Shown here: piece after piece, positions 41,761 to 50,090 of the stretch
Numbering within the stretch: the stretch's first letter is position 1
Layout: every line of letters begins with the position of its first letter
Assembly (NCBI RefSeq): GCF_003352915.1
Contig: NZ_CP022314.1
Location: 1,633,172 to 1,697,171 of the forward strand
Reading direction: 5' to 3'
Origin: Arthrobacter sp. PM3
Lineage (GTDB): Bacteria > Actinomycetota > Actinomycetes > Actinomycetales > Micrococcaceae
Length of the DNA stretch: 64,000 nucleotides
The notes under the pieces: model-generated
Seen by the model: only the letters and a program-made list of their open reading frames with translations
Told to the model about the DNA's origin: nothing
Databases searched by the model: none
Position numbers and translations under genes: made by a program

Positions 41761-42726
41761 ATGACCATGCTCACAGTTATTGGCGAAGGCCTGGTTGACG
41801 TCGTCCAACGCTCCTCCGGCGTGCAGGCCCACGTCGGCGGCAGCCCCCTCAACGTCGCGGTAGGGCTGGCCCGGCTGGACCACCCGGTCCAGTTCATCGG
41901 CCGGTACGGCCGGGATGCCTACGGCGAGGCCCTGGCGGCGCACCTGAAGTCCAGCTCGGTGCTGCTCCCGGTCGGGGCCGACGACCAGCCAACCAGCGTG
42001 GCCGCCGCAATGATCGACGACGCCGGGGCCGCCACCTACACGTTCGACCTCGCCTGGGAGCTCCCCGGGCTTGCGGCGCGCCTGCCGTTCCTCCTGCAGG
42101 GCACGACACTGCTGCACACGGGCTCCATCGCCACGATGCTGGCCCCCGGCGCCGCCGAGGTGCTGGCCGCCGTCGAACGCGCCCACCCGTCCGCCACCAT
42201 CAGCTTTGACCCCAACTGCCGGCCCAGCATCATCCCCGACGCGGACTATGCGCGCGGTCAGGCCGAAAAGTTTGTCGCACTCGCCGACGTCGTGAAGGCC
42301 TCCGACGAGGACCTCGAGTGGCTCTACCCCGGCACGGACCCGCTGGACTCGGCCCGCCGCTGGCTGGCCCTGGGCGGTTCGGAAGGGCCGGCCATGGTGG
42401 TGGTCACCCGCGGCGGCGAAGGCCCGTGGGGCATCAACGCCGCTGGCTCCGCCCAGATCGCGCCGCCGCCGGTGACGGTCGCGGACACGGTCGGGGCCGG
42501 GGATTCCTTCATGGCCGCGCTGCTGTCCGGGGTGGTGGATCTCGGCCTGGACGGGGCGCAAAACCGCAAGGCGCTGCGCGAACTCTCCGCCGAAAGCCTC
42601 CGCGATCTCCTCGCCCACGCTTCCCGCGCGGCCGCCGTCACCGTGTCCCGCGCCGGCGCCAACCCGCCCACGCGCGCGGAGATCGCCCGGATGGAGCTTG
42701 GTAGCGTGGAAACCGGCAACGCCTAG
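41761..42726 (+). CDS. PfkB-family carbohydrate kinase, fructokinase-like
   Basis: 321 residues. Ribokinase-fold motifs: [24 protein letters not shown] (first PfkB signature), [24 protein letters not shown] and the second signature DTVGAGDSF (242-250) with the catalytic base Asp248. It phosphorylates a sugar, most likely fructose from overall resemblance to fructokinases, though without an adjacent sugar transporter this is uncertain. PEBP gene 42 bases downstream. Confidence 0.88.
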   Translation: MTMLTVIGEGLVDVVQRSSGVQAHVGGSPLNVAVGLARLDHPVQFIGRYGRDAYGEALAAHLKSSSVLLPVGADDQPTSVAAAMIDDAGAATYTFDLAWELPGLAARLPFLLQGTTLLHTGSIATMLAPGAAEVLAAVERAHPSATISFDPNCRPSIIPDADYARGQAEKFVALADVVKASDEDLEWLYPGTDPLDSARRWLALGGSEGPAMVVVTRGGEGPWGINAAGSAQIAPPPVTVADTVGAGDSFMAALLSGVVDLGLDGAQNRKALRELSAESLRDLLAHASRAAAVTVSRAGANPPTRAEIARMELGSVETGNA

Positions 42727-42767
42727 CAGTCAGCACCCGAACCGCAACCACCACAGGAAAGGCAGCC

Positions 42768-43301
42768 ATGACAGCCCACGATCCTTACGCACCGCTGCCC
42801 AGCGTCCCCGCGTTCGACGTCAGCAGCGAGTCCTTCCACGACGGCGATACCCTTCCCCCGGCGCAGCGCAGCGGCCTCATGGGAGCCGGCGGCAAGGACG
42901 AGTCCCCGCAGCTGAGCTGGAGCGGCGCCCCGGCCGGCACCAAGAGCTACGCGGTGACCGTCTTCGACCCCGATGCCCCGACGGCCAGCGGATTCTGGCA
43001 CTGGGCCGTGCTCGACATCCCCGCCAACGTCACCTCCCTGCCTGCCGGCGCCGGGTCCCGGGACGGCGCGGCCCTGCCCGCCGGGGCACGGCAGCTGAAA
43101 AACGACGCCGGATTCGCCGGTTACGTCGGGGCCGCCCCGCCCAAGGGGCACGGGCCGCACCGGTACCTGATCGTGGTCCACGCCGTGGACGTCGAGAAGC
43201 TCGACGTCGGCAAGGGCGGCAGCCCCGCAAGCCTCGGCTTTGCCCTGTTCAGCCACACCCTGGGCCGTGCCCGGCTGACCGGCCACTACGAACAGCACTA
43301 G
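42768..43301 (+). CDS. YbhB/YbcL-type PEBP (Raf-kinase-inhibitor-like) protein
   Basis: 177 residues: [40 protein letters not shown], with the ligand-pocket DPDAP and GFWHW motifs, then [24 protein letters not shown]. The conserved DPDxP and GxxHR elements define the phosphatidylethanolamine-binding-protein fold. Cytoplasmic; bacterial role unknown. AGGAAAGG before the ATG. Confidence 0.92.
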   Translation: MTAHDPYAPLPSVPAFDVSSESFHDGDTLPPAQRSGLMGAGGKDESPQLSWSGAPAGTKSYAVTVFDPDAPTASGFWHWAVLDIPANVTSLPAGAGSRDGAALPAGARQLKNDAGFAGYVGAAPPKGHGPHRYLIVVHAVDVEKLDVGKGGSPASLGFALFSHTLGRARLTGHYEQH

Positions 43302-43330
43302 CCCGCCGCCTCCCCGTCCACCGGCGTGCG

Positions 43331-43400
43331 GGTTCGCCGGAAACGCCCGGGGTCGCTGGTTCGTTCCGGCGACCCCGGCGCGTTCCGGCGACGTCGGCGT
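43331..43400. repeat. 70-bp GCCGGAA/TTCCGGC element, copy B
   Basis: GTTCGCCGGAA at the left, GGCGACCCC in the centre and GTTCCGGCGACGTCGG at the right, matching the plan and length of copy A at 36311-36380. Internal inverted repeats include GGGGTCGC and GCGACCCC. It lies between the PEBP and HAD phosphatase genes. Confidence 0.65.
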
Positions 43401-43413
43401 GGAGCGGCCAACG

Positions 43414-43419
43414 TAGACT
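43414..43419 (+). promoter_or_regulatory. -10 box of leaderless HAD phosphatase gene
   Basis: TAGACT, exactly 6 bases before the ATG at 43426; no Shine-Dalgarno sequence. Confidence 0.55.
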
Positions 43420-43425
43420 GGCTGT

Positions 43426-44244
43426 ATGCGGCTCGTAGCAAGCGATATCGACGGAACGATCCTCGGCCATGACGGCAAGATCAGTGACCGGACCGTCCGC
43501 GCGTTCCACGCCTGCCGCGACGCCGGGCTGGAACTCGTCTTTGTAACCGGCCGCCCGCCGCGCTGGCTGCACCCCCTGCAGGACCGGCTGGGGCACGCCG
43601 GCACCGTCATCTGCTCCAACGGCGCCGTGGTCTGGGACCTCGAGGCTGACCGCGTGGTCTCGGCGCGGACGCTGGACCTGGACGCTGTGTTCGAGGCCCG
43701 CCGCATCATCCGGAAGCTGCGCCCTTCGGCCCTGTTTGCCGCCGAAACCCTGACCGGCTTCCACCTGGAACCGGGATTCCTCGACAACGAAGCAAGCCGG
43801 CTGCTGACCGAGTTCACGCCCGGCCCGCTGCACACCACCCTCACTGCCGGCGACTCGGTAACCAAGTTCCTGGCCATCGTCCGGGAGGGCACCGCGGACG
43901 AGTTCCTGGCCGAGGTGAGCCCCGCCGTCGCCCATCTGGCCGCCGCGACGCACTCGGCGCCGAACATGGCCCTGCTGGAACTGTCCCTCCCCGGCGTCAA
44001 CAAGGCCGTGACCCTGGCCGAATACGCGGCCTCCCTCGGCATCGACGCCGCCGACGTCGTGGCCTTCGGCGACATGCCCAACGACATCGAGATGCTCCGC
44101 TGGGCCGGCGACGGCTATGCGATGGCCAGCGGACACCCGGAGGCCATCCTCGCCGCCGGCCAGCAGGCACCCCATTTCGACGACGACGGCGTTGCCCAGA
44201 TCCTCGAGGCCAAGCTCGCCCAACTCGGCCTCCGCCTTCCGTAG
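43426..44244 (+). CDS. Cof-type HAD-superfamily phosphatase
   Basis: 272 residues. The nucleophile motif DIDGTILG (residues 7-14), motif II VTGRPPRW, the capping domain, then motif III/IV region NKAVTLAEYAASLGI and FGDMPNDIEML. Class IIB (Cof) sugar- or cofactor-phosphate phosphatase acting in the cytoplasm. Leaderless start inferred. The specific substrate is not predictable. Confidence 0.9.
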   Translation: MRLVASDIDGTILGHDGKISDRTVRAFHACRDAGLELVFVTGRPPRWLHPLQDRLGHAGTVICSNGAVVWDLEADRVVSARTLDLDAVFEARRIIRKLRPSALFAAETLTGFHLEPGFLDNEASRLLTEFTPGPLHTTLTAGDSVTKFLAIVREGTADEFLAEVSPAVAHLAAATHSAPNMALLELSLPGVNKAVTLAEYAASLGIDAADVVAFGDMPNDIEMLRWAGDGYAMASGHPEAILAAGQQAPHFDDDGVAQILEAKLAQLGLRLP

Positions 44245-44373
44245 CGCCGGTCGGTCTTTCCGTTCGGCGGTGTACAGGTCACCCGATTCCCAGCGGGCGG
44301 TCAACTGGCGTTCACCTTGGCCTCCTAGGCTGAAAGCTCGCGACCGATCATTTGAGGCGAGAGTGGGGACATC

Positions 44374-44622
44374 ATGGCCAGATACCGCATCAATAACAGG
44401 GACGAGCAACCGCTGCACCCCGCGGAACCGGACCAGCACTGGCGGCAGCTGCGCCAAGGCGACCGCGTCAGCGTCCGGCTCTCGCCGGGCTTCGAGACCG
44501 GCGGCCTCGTGGACGCCGTGACGGCCGACCACAGCGTTGTCTGGGTGGACCTCGACGGCGGCCGCGGCCGCACGCTGCTGCATTGCGGCGACGGCATCGA
44601 AATCCGCCCGCACGACGACTGA
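44374..44622 (+). CDS. small hypothetical protein (82 aa)
   Basis: Basic and charged, MARYRINNRDEQPLHPAEPDQHW..., with a beta-rich C-terminal half (RVSVRLSPGFETGGLVDAVTADHSVVWVDLDGG) that suggests a small SH3- or Tudor-like barrel. GTGGGGA lies upstream of the ATG. No known family was recognised. GDPD gene follows with a gap of 34 bases. Confidence 0.72.
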   Translation: MARYRINNRDEQPLHPAEPDQHWRQLRQGDRVSVRLSPGFETGGLVDAVTADHSVVWVDLDGGRGRTLLHCGDGIEIRPHDD

Positions 44623-44644
44623 CACCCCTCACCCCGGGCTCAGG

Positions 44645-44650
44645 TACGCT
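44645..44650 (+). promoter_or_regulatory. -10 box of leaderless GDPD gene
   Basis: TACGCT, exactly 6 bases before the GTG at 44657. Confidence 0.55.
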
Positions 44651-44656
44651 TCAGGA

Positions 44657-45478
44657 GTGACGACCCTGCACCCGTTCTTTGCCTCGGGCGGTGGCGCCGC
44701 CGGCAATGCCGGGGGCACTTCCCAGACGCCCTTGGCGATGGCCCACCGGGGTTTCTCCCTCGACGGGCTGGAGAACTCGATGGCCGCCTTCCGCGCCGCC
44801 GTCGAACTGGGGATCCGGCACCTGGAGACGGATGTGCACACCACGGCCGACGGCGTGCTGGTGCTCTTCCACGACAAAACCCTGGATCGGCTCACGGCGG
44901 AACGCGGAAGGATCGCTGACCTGCCGGCCGCCGCCGTCGCCCGGGCCAGGATCGGCGGCATCGAACCCATCCCGTTGTTCGAAGAGCTCGTCGCGGCCTT
45001 CCCGGACGTCCGGTTGAACGTGGACGTCAAGGACTGGAACTCCGTGGACGCCCTGGCCTCGGCGATCGAAAGGCTGGGCCTGCACGACCGCGTGCTGGTG
45101 GCCAGTTTTTCGGACCGGCGGCGCCGCGCCGTGCTGCGGCAGCTCAGCCGGCCCGCCGCGGCCTCGGCCGGCACGGTGTCCAATGCCGTGTTCGTCCTGC
45201 TCGGCCCCGTGCTGCCGGCACCGCTGATGTCCCTCGTGGCGCGCCGTGCCTTGCAGGGTGTCCACGCCCTCCAGGTCCCGGCCCGCTACGGCGCCGTGAC
45301 CGTAGTGACCCGCGGCTTTGTCCGGCGCGCCCACCGGCACGGCCTCCAGGTGCACGTCTGGACCATCAACGAGCCCGCCGAAATGCACCGGCTGCTGGAC
45401 CTCGGCGTCGACGGGATCGTCACCGACCGCGCGGACCTGCTCAAGGCCGTCCTCCGGGAACGCGGGACCTGGGCCTAG
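44657..45478 (+). CDS. glycerophosphodiester phosphodiesterase
   Basis: 273 residues. Hydrolyses glycerophosphodiesters to glycerol-3-phosphate and an alcohol. Motifs: MAHRGFSLDGLENSMAAFRAA (active-site HR and E-N), HLETDVHTTADGVLVLFHDKTLDR (metal-binding E-x-D and general-acid His), LNVDVKD, and the C-terminal VHVWTINEPAEMHRLLDLGVDGIVTDRADLL. No signal peptide, so cytoplasmic. GTG 44657 is chosen from its placement 6 bases after a -10 box. Confidence 0.92.
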   Translation: MTTLHPFFASGGGAAGNAGGTSQTPLAMAHRGFSLDGLENSMAAFRAAVELGIRHLETDVHTTADGVLVLFHDKTLDRLTAERGRIADLPAAAVARARIGGIEPIPLFEELVAAFPDVRLNVDVKDWNSVDALASAIERLGLHDRVLVASFSDRRRRAVLRQLSRPAAASAGTVSNAVFVLLGPVLPAPLMSLVARRALQGVHALQVPARYGAVTVVTRGFVRRAHRHGLQVHVWTINEPAEMHRLLDLGVDGIVTDRADLLKAVLRERGTWA

Positions 45479-45480
45479 AC

Positions 45481-45516
45481 ACCCGCGACATATCGGCCAC
45501 CCGCGACATATCGGCG
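45481..45516. repeat. tandem 18-bp direct repeat
   Basis: ACCCGCGACATATCGGC occurs twice in tandem (45481 and 45499) right after the GDPD stop. Function unknown; a slippage or intergenic repeat. Confidence 0.75.
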
Positions 45517-45548
45517 GGCACGGCCCTGCGGGCTGGCAGGATAGAGCC

Positions 45549-46673
45549 ATGCGCATCCTCATCGCCCCGGACAAGTTCAAGGGCTCCCTCACCGCCACCG
45601 AAGCCGCCGCCGCCATCGCCGAAGGGGCCCTGCGCGTGTACCCGGATGCCGAGGCCATCCAGTTCCCCGTGGCCGACGGCGGCGAAGGCACCATCGAAGC
45701 GGCCTTCGCCGCCGGATACGAGGAACTGATCAACGCGGTCGTCGGACCTATCCTGGCCCCGGTCGGCGCCGCCTGGGCCCTGCGCAAAGACGCGTTCGGC
45801 GGCGCCACCGCCGTCATCGAAACAGCCCAGGCATCCGGCCTGGCCCACATGGAGCCCACCCCGGAGAACGCCCTGCGCGCGCACAGCTACGGCTGCGGCC
45901 AGCTGATCGCAGCCGCCCTCGAGGCCGGCGCCACCGAAATCGTGCTGGGCGTAGGCGGTTCGGCAATGAGCGACGGCGGCAGCGGCGCCCTGCGCGCGCT
46001 CGGACTCAAGCCGCTCGACGCGGCCGGCAACGTGGTGCCGCTCGGCGGCGGATCCCTGGCGGACGTGGTCTCCGTGGACGCGAGCGGCCTGGATCCCCGG
46101 CTGTCCGCCGTGAAGTTCCGGATCGCCGTCGACGTGCAGAACCCGCTCTACGGCGCGGACGGCGCCGCGCACGTGTTCGGCCCGCAAAAAGGCGCGGACG
46201 CGGACGCCGTGGAACTGCTCGACGCCGGTCTGCGCAACTGGGCGTCGGTCCTGCGCGAGGCCACAGGCCGGGACGTCAACATCCCGGGCGCCGGAGCGGC
46301 CGGCGGCTTCCCGGCGTCGTTCCTGGCCTTCAGCAACGCCGCGCTGGAAGGCGGCTTCGAGCTCGTGGCCGGGCTGACGGGCCTGGCCGACAAGCTCGCG
46401 GTGGCCGATCTGGTCATCACCGGCGAAGGCTCCATGGACAGCCAGTCCCTGACGGGCAAGGCGCCGATCGCCCTGGCCGACGCGGCCCAGGCCCGAGGCA
46501 TTCCGGTAATCGTGGTGGCCGGGCGGATCCTCGTCACCCCGGACGACCTCGCCAAACACGGAGTCGTGGCCGCCGCCCAACTGCTGGACGTCGCGGCAGG
46601 CCCGGACGACGCCGTCGCCAACGCCGCCAAGTACCTCGCCTGGGCCACCACCCAGGTCCTCGAAGGCGCCTAA
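45549..46673 (+). CDS. glycerate kinase
   Basis: 374 residues of the GarK/GlxK type. Phosphorylates D-glycerate. The N-terminus MRILIAPDKFKGSLTATEAA is the family hallmark, with PVADGGEGTIEA, GVGGSAMSDGGSGALRALG, PLYGADGAAHVFGPQKGAD and LVITGEGSMDSQSLTGKAP following. CAGGAT sits 6 bases before the ATG, and no ribosome binding site is seen, so it may be leaderless. No other glyoxylate or tartronate genes are adjacent. Confidence 0.94.
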   Translation: MRILIAPDKFKGSLTATEAAAAIAEGALRVYPDAEAIQFPVADGGEGTIEAAFAAGYEELINAVVGPILAPVGAAWALRKDAFGGATAVIETAQASGLAHMEPTPENALRAHSYGCGQLIAAALEAGATEIVLGVGGSAMSDGGSGALRALGLKPLDAAGNVVPLGGGSLADVVSVDASGLDPRLSAVKFRIAVDVQNPLYGADGAAHVFGPQKGADADAVELLDAGLRNWASVLREATGRDVNIPGAGAAGGFPASFLAFSNAALEGGFELVAGLTGLADKLAVADLVITGEGSMDSQSLTGKAPIALADAAQARGIPVIVVAGRILVTPDDLAKHGVVAAAQLLDVAAGPDDAVANAAKYLAWATTQVLEGA

Positions 46674-46693
46674 CGGCCCCGGGGCTGCGGCGC

Positions 46694-47356
46694 TCAGGCC
46701 CCGGTCTCGTAGTGCGGCTCGGCCACGGGTTTGGACTCGGGGGAGCCTTTCTCGCGCAGGAACACCGAGGCTCCCACCAGGACCGCCACCGCCAGGAACT
46801 CGCTCTGCCAGTTCTGGAAGGACTCAAACCAGAACCGGCTTGTCGCGAGGTACCCCAGCACCGTCACGGTCGGCTGCCCGTGTGCCTCCTGGTCGCTGTT
46901 GTAGTCCTCGGCCCCGCCCACCGCGTGCAGGATGAACGAAGCCAGGAACAGCAGGAGGAACATGACGGACAAGGAGTGTTCGTAGAGTTTGAGGATCCAG
47001 CCGCCGCGCCGCACGGGCCACGGCGTGGCCGGTTTGATTTTGGCGCGCCGCGGGTCTTCATCCTGAGGCGCAGCGCGGTCCATCGGCTTGGACTCGGAGG
47101 ACCCCTTCTGGAACAGGAACACGGTCAGGATGACGTACATGCCCATCTGCAGGAATTCCGACTCCCAGTTCTCGAACGTCGCCTCGAGGAACGCCCCCGT
47201 CCCGAGGTACCCCAGGACGCTGACCGGCGGTTGGCCGTGAGCAAGCTGGTCGTCGCTGTAGCTGCTCGCCCCGCTCAGGACCATGCCGCCGAAAAACACG
47301 GCAAACAGCCCGATGTTGGCCAGCAGGAGCCCGTGATCCTTGACCCACCTTCTCAT
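46694..47356 (-). CDS. DUF6766 membrane protein with internal duplication
   Basis: 220 residues. Two halves share the order helix, then D-x-x-AHGQP-x-V-x-VLGYL, then an aromatic ENWESEFL / QNWQSEFL, then a helix ending F-x-x-KGSxESKP. About four hydrophobic helices; the repeated AHGQP-VLGYL segments would face the same side. GGGAGGG precedes ATG 47356. DUF6766 has no known activity. The next gene upstream is another small membrane protein. Confidence 0.85.
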   Translation of the reverse strand: MRRWVKDHGLLLANIGLFAVFFGGMVLSGASSYSDDQLAHGQPPVSVLGYLGTGAFLEATFENWESEFLQMGMYVILTVFLFQKGSSESKPMDRAAPQDEDPRRAKIKPATPWPVRRGGWILKLYEHSLSVMFLLLFLASFILHAVGGAEDYNSDQEAHGQPTVTVLGYLATSRFWFESFQNWQSEFLAVAVLVGASVFLREKGSPESKPVAEPHYETGA

Positions 47357-47400
47357 GGTCCCTCCCTGGCTCCCGGCGCGCCGCTGCTCCGGATGCCGCG

Positions 47401-47901
47401 TCACTGTGCCGCCTCCCGCCGGGCTCTCCGGCGGATCGCGGAAGGGAACAACACCAGCAGGAGCACCAGGATGCACAGCAGGCCGAGCCCGGCAATGACC
47501 CCGGCCGTCCGGCCCAGAGTCACGTCGAAGATCAGGGATGTGGTGCCCACGCTCAGCAGGCCAACGCCGGTCAGGGAGACCTTCGCGATGATGTCGGCAC
47601 TGGCCACCAGGGTGGCTTTCAGCCCCTGCCGGAACAGCCGACGGTGCACACTCACGGGCAGCACGATCGTCGCTGTGGTCAGGGCGGCCAGAGCCACATT
47701 GGTCAGGTAAAGGCGAATCTGGTGGTCATCCAAGGTCTCGAAGCGGGACTGGAACGGCAGTGTCAGGAGGAAACCGGCGAGGATCTGGACGCCGGTCTGG
47801 AGCACCCGGAGTTCCTGCAGCAGTTCCGCCCAGTTCCTGTCCATCCGCTCCGCGCCGGATTCGTCCCTGCCGTCATCCCCCGGCATTGCGGTACCTGTCA
47901 T
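47401..47901 (-). CDS. DUF6328 membrane protein
   Basis: 166 residues: a charged N-terminus, then ELLQELRVLQTGVQILAGFLLTLPFQSRF, the DUF6328 opening, and four predicted helices. The tail is basic (RRRARREAAQ). AGGAG lies 5 bases before the ATG. Function unknown; members are often found in stress-associated clusters, consistent with the SDR and small acidic protein encoded divergently. Confidence 0.85.
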   Translation of the reverse strand: MTGTAMPGDDGRDESGAERMDRNWAELLQELRVLQTGVQILAGFLLTLPFQSRFETLDDHQIRLYLTNVALAALTTATIVLPVSVHRRLFRQGLKATLVASADIIAKVSLTGVGLLSVGTTSLIFDVTLGRTAGVIAGLGLLCILVLLLVLFPSAIRRRARREAAQ

Positions 47902-48111
47902 GGGGGCTCCTCGGCATGAAACGAAGGGGCCGCAGGCCGCGGCCTTCCCTCAACTTAGGCTTGAAGGTTCCCAAAAACAAGGTGGTACTAAGTGTGCTGA
48001 CTAAATTGCGGCTATGGTGGAAACTGTTTACTTCGCCAAAGCGGCTCCGAAGGCCACGCAGTACCGGCCACGGACCGTCCCAGGAAAACCGACACGTTGG
48101 GTAGGTGGACT

Positions 48112-49011
48112 ATGAGTGAATCAAGCAAACAACAGGACCAGCCCCGCGATCCCCGCGCCGGCTACCACTCCGGGCCGTTTCCGGAACAGGTCCAAAAACA
48201 GCCCGGCCTCACCGCCCCTATGGACCCCAAGCCGGACCACGGCGAAGAAAGCTATGAGGGCAGCGGCGCGCTGAACGGCAACGCGGCCCTCATCACCGGC
48301 GGCGACTCCGGAATCGGCAAGGCGGTGGCGATCGCCTTCGCCCGCGAGGGCGCCGACGTCGCGATTTCGTACCTGCCGGAGGAGGAAGCGGACGCGCAGG
48401 ACACTGCCGCGTGGATCCGGAAAGCCGGCCGGACGGCCCTGCTGCTTCCCGGTGACGGCCGCAGCGAGGACTTCGCGGCGAGGATCGTGGAAGACACGCT
48501 GGCAGAATTCGGGCGGCTCGACGTCCTGGTGCTCAACGCGGCCTACCAGAAGAATCGGGAGAGCCTGGAGTCCCTCCCCACGGAGGAGTTCGATCGCGTC
48601 TTTAAGACCAACCTGTATTCGCTGCTCTGGACGGCCCGCGCGGCCGTACCCCGGCTCAAAGCCGGTGCGTCGATCATCACCACTGCCTCCATTCAGGCCT
48701 TCAACCCGTCACCGCAACTGATCGACTACGCCATGACCAAAGCGGCCCAGGTTGCGTTCACCAAGGCCTTGGCCCAGGAACTCGGCCCGCAGGGAATCCG
48801 GGTCAACGCCGTGGCGCCCGGACCCATCTGGACGCCGCTGATCCCGGCCACCGAGTGGCCGGACAAACTGCCGACCTTCGGCCTGGACGCGCCCCTGCAG
48901 CGGGCCGGGCAGCCCGCAGAGCTCGCGCCGGCCTATGTCCTGCTTGCCTCGGACCACGGCTCCTACATTTCCGGTGCGGTACTGCCCGTCACCGGTGGCA
49001 AGGGCCTCTAG
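48112..49011 (+). CDS. short-chain dehydrogenase/reductase, general-stress type
   Basis: 299 residues. A hydrophilic N-terminal extension (GYHSGPFPEQVQKQPGLTAPMDPKPDHG) typical of the YhxC/YghA-like stress SDRs precedes the Rossmann fold with TGGDSGIGK (62-70), NAAYQ, and the catalytic Y206-x3-K210 in DYAMTKAAQ. NAD(P)-dependent oxidation or reduction of an unknown alcohol or aldehyde. A small acidic protein gene follows after 35 bases. Confidence 0.9.
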   Translation: MSESSKQQDQPRDPRAGYHSGPFPEQVQKQPGLTAPMDPKPDHGEESYEGSGALNGNAALITGGDSGIGKAVAIAFAREGADVAISYLPEEEADAQDTAAWIRKAGRTALLLPGDGRSEDFAARIVEDTLAEFGRLDVLVLNAAYQKNRESLESLPTEEFDRVFKTNLYSLLWTARAAVPRLKAGASIITTASIQAFNPSPQLIDYAMTKAAQVAFTKALAQELGPQGIRVNAVAPGPIWTPLIPATEWPDKLPTFGLDAPLQRAGQPAELAPAYVLLASDHGSYISGAVLPVTGGKGL

Positions 49012-49046
49012 GCCATCCACGGACCACCAACCATAGGAGGACTGGC

Positions 49047-49346
49047 ATGACTGACAACCAGCAGAACCGGAACCACCCGACCGACGAAGCCGGCGGCTAC
49101 GGCACGCCGACCCCCGAAGAGGAGATGCCCGGCGGCGAGGCCGCGGAGAAGGCACGGGCCGCCGTGCCGTCGTCAGAGGCTGAAATGGATACGTCCAACA
49201 CGGAAGAGCCCGACGCCGGCCGTCCATTCTCCTCGGAGTCCGGCCAGGACGCGGCGGGACTGCCCGACGGTTCCGGCACGGACCTGCCGGAGCGGAAATC
49301 CCCGGACGGCCGCGGTGACGACGAGGAACGGTTCGACGCCGGCTAG
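49047..49346 (+). CDS. small acidic, probably disordered protein (99 aa)
   Basis: GAGG-type ribosome binding site (TAGGAGG) 6 bases before ATG 49047. The protein is rich in Glu, Asp, Gly, Pro and Ser (EEEMPGGEAAEKARAAVPSSE, DAGRPFSSESGQDAAGLPDG) with no hydrophobic core, so it is likely unstructured. It directly follows the stress-type SDR, and such proteins recur in actinobacterial stress clusters. Function not recognised. Confidence 0.75.
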   Translation: MTDNQQNRNHPTDEAGGYGTPTPEEEMPGGEAAEKARAAVPSSEAEMDTSNTEEPDAGRPFSSESGQDAAGLPDGSGTDLPERKSPDGRGDDEERFDAG

Positions 49347-49577
49347 GAGGCGGCCGCGGCCCGGGCCGCCGGATACTGTGGCAGTCCCGGGCCGCAGGCG
49401 ATATGTATGTGGCCAGTGATACAAGTGGTGGCTGCTGAGGTTCCGGGTAGCGGGCACTCGTGTCCTCCCCGTGGCGCATTCATAAAGTTGTGTCATCGGG
49501 ATCCCGGCCCGTCCCGCGCGCAGGAGCTGAGCCTGTCCGGCGGGCCGGAACAGGCTGCCAGGGACAAGGGGTACGTC

Positions 49578-50072
49578 ATGGGACTCAACGCAAAGTCAGC
49601 CTCGTGGACGCTCCGGTCCGTGCCGGAACGTCAGGCCACCACCCGCGCGGAAGCGAAAGAACGGGACGCGGCCGGCCAGGCGCCGCGCAAGTACCGCGCG
49701 AGCATTGCCAGGGCACCCATCGTGGACCCCGCCCGGCTTCAGGAGACCGCGGGAAATCCCGAGTCCTGGAAGTTCGAGGACTTCGTCAGGACATTCCTGT
49801 TCATGCTTCCTTACCGGCTCGAAAAGGTGCACCAGGCCTTGACAGCCGGAAAGTGGGAGGAGGGGCGCCTCGCCGCCCAAAGCTTGTCCTGGTCCGCTGC
49901 GATGGCCGGCGCGTGCCGGCTCGAGCTCATCGCCGGGCTCATTGACACCGACCTCGGGTCCGGGCGTAACACCCGGGCGCGAGAAACGGCCCGCCTCCTT
50001 GGGGTTACGGCCACTGAATTGGAAGCAGCCCTCACCCTGCTGAACGCCGGCCCACCGGACCCGCTCCCGTGA
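49578..50072 (+). CDS. Hpt-like four-helix protein without the phospho-accepting His
   Basis: 164 residues. The C-terminal half resembles a histidine-phosphotransfer domain: FLFMLPYRLEKVHQALTAGKWEEGRLAAQSLSWSAAMAGACRLELIAGLID, where the usual A-H-S-L-K-G motif reads A-Q-S-L-S-W. So the key His is Gln and the Lys-Gly is missing. AAGGGG precedes ATG 49578. Could be a phosphorylation-dead scaffold or an unrelated helical protein. Convergent with the NCS2 permease with an 18-base gap. Confidence 0.6.
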   Translation: MGLNAKSASWTLRSVPERQATTRAEAKERDAAGQAPRKYRASIARAPIVDPARLQETAGNPESWKFEDFVRTFLFMLPYRLEKVHQALTAGKWEEGRLAAQSLSWSAAMAGACRLELIAGLIDTDLGSGRNTRARETARLLGVTATELEAALTLLNAGPPDPLP

Positions 50073-50090
50073 CGCGGCGGGGGAGTCCCC

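Noticed and set aside
47760..48104. Basic ORF upstream of the stress-type SDR
   Set aside because: Overlaps the DUF6328 gene antisense, and no homologous pattern or good start was found; treated as the SDR promoter region.
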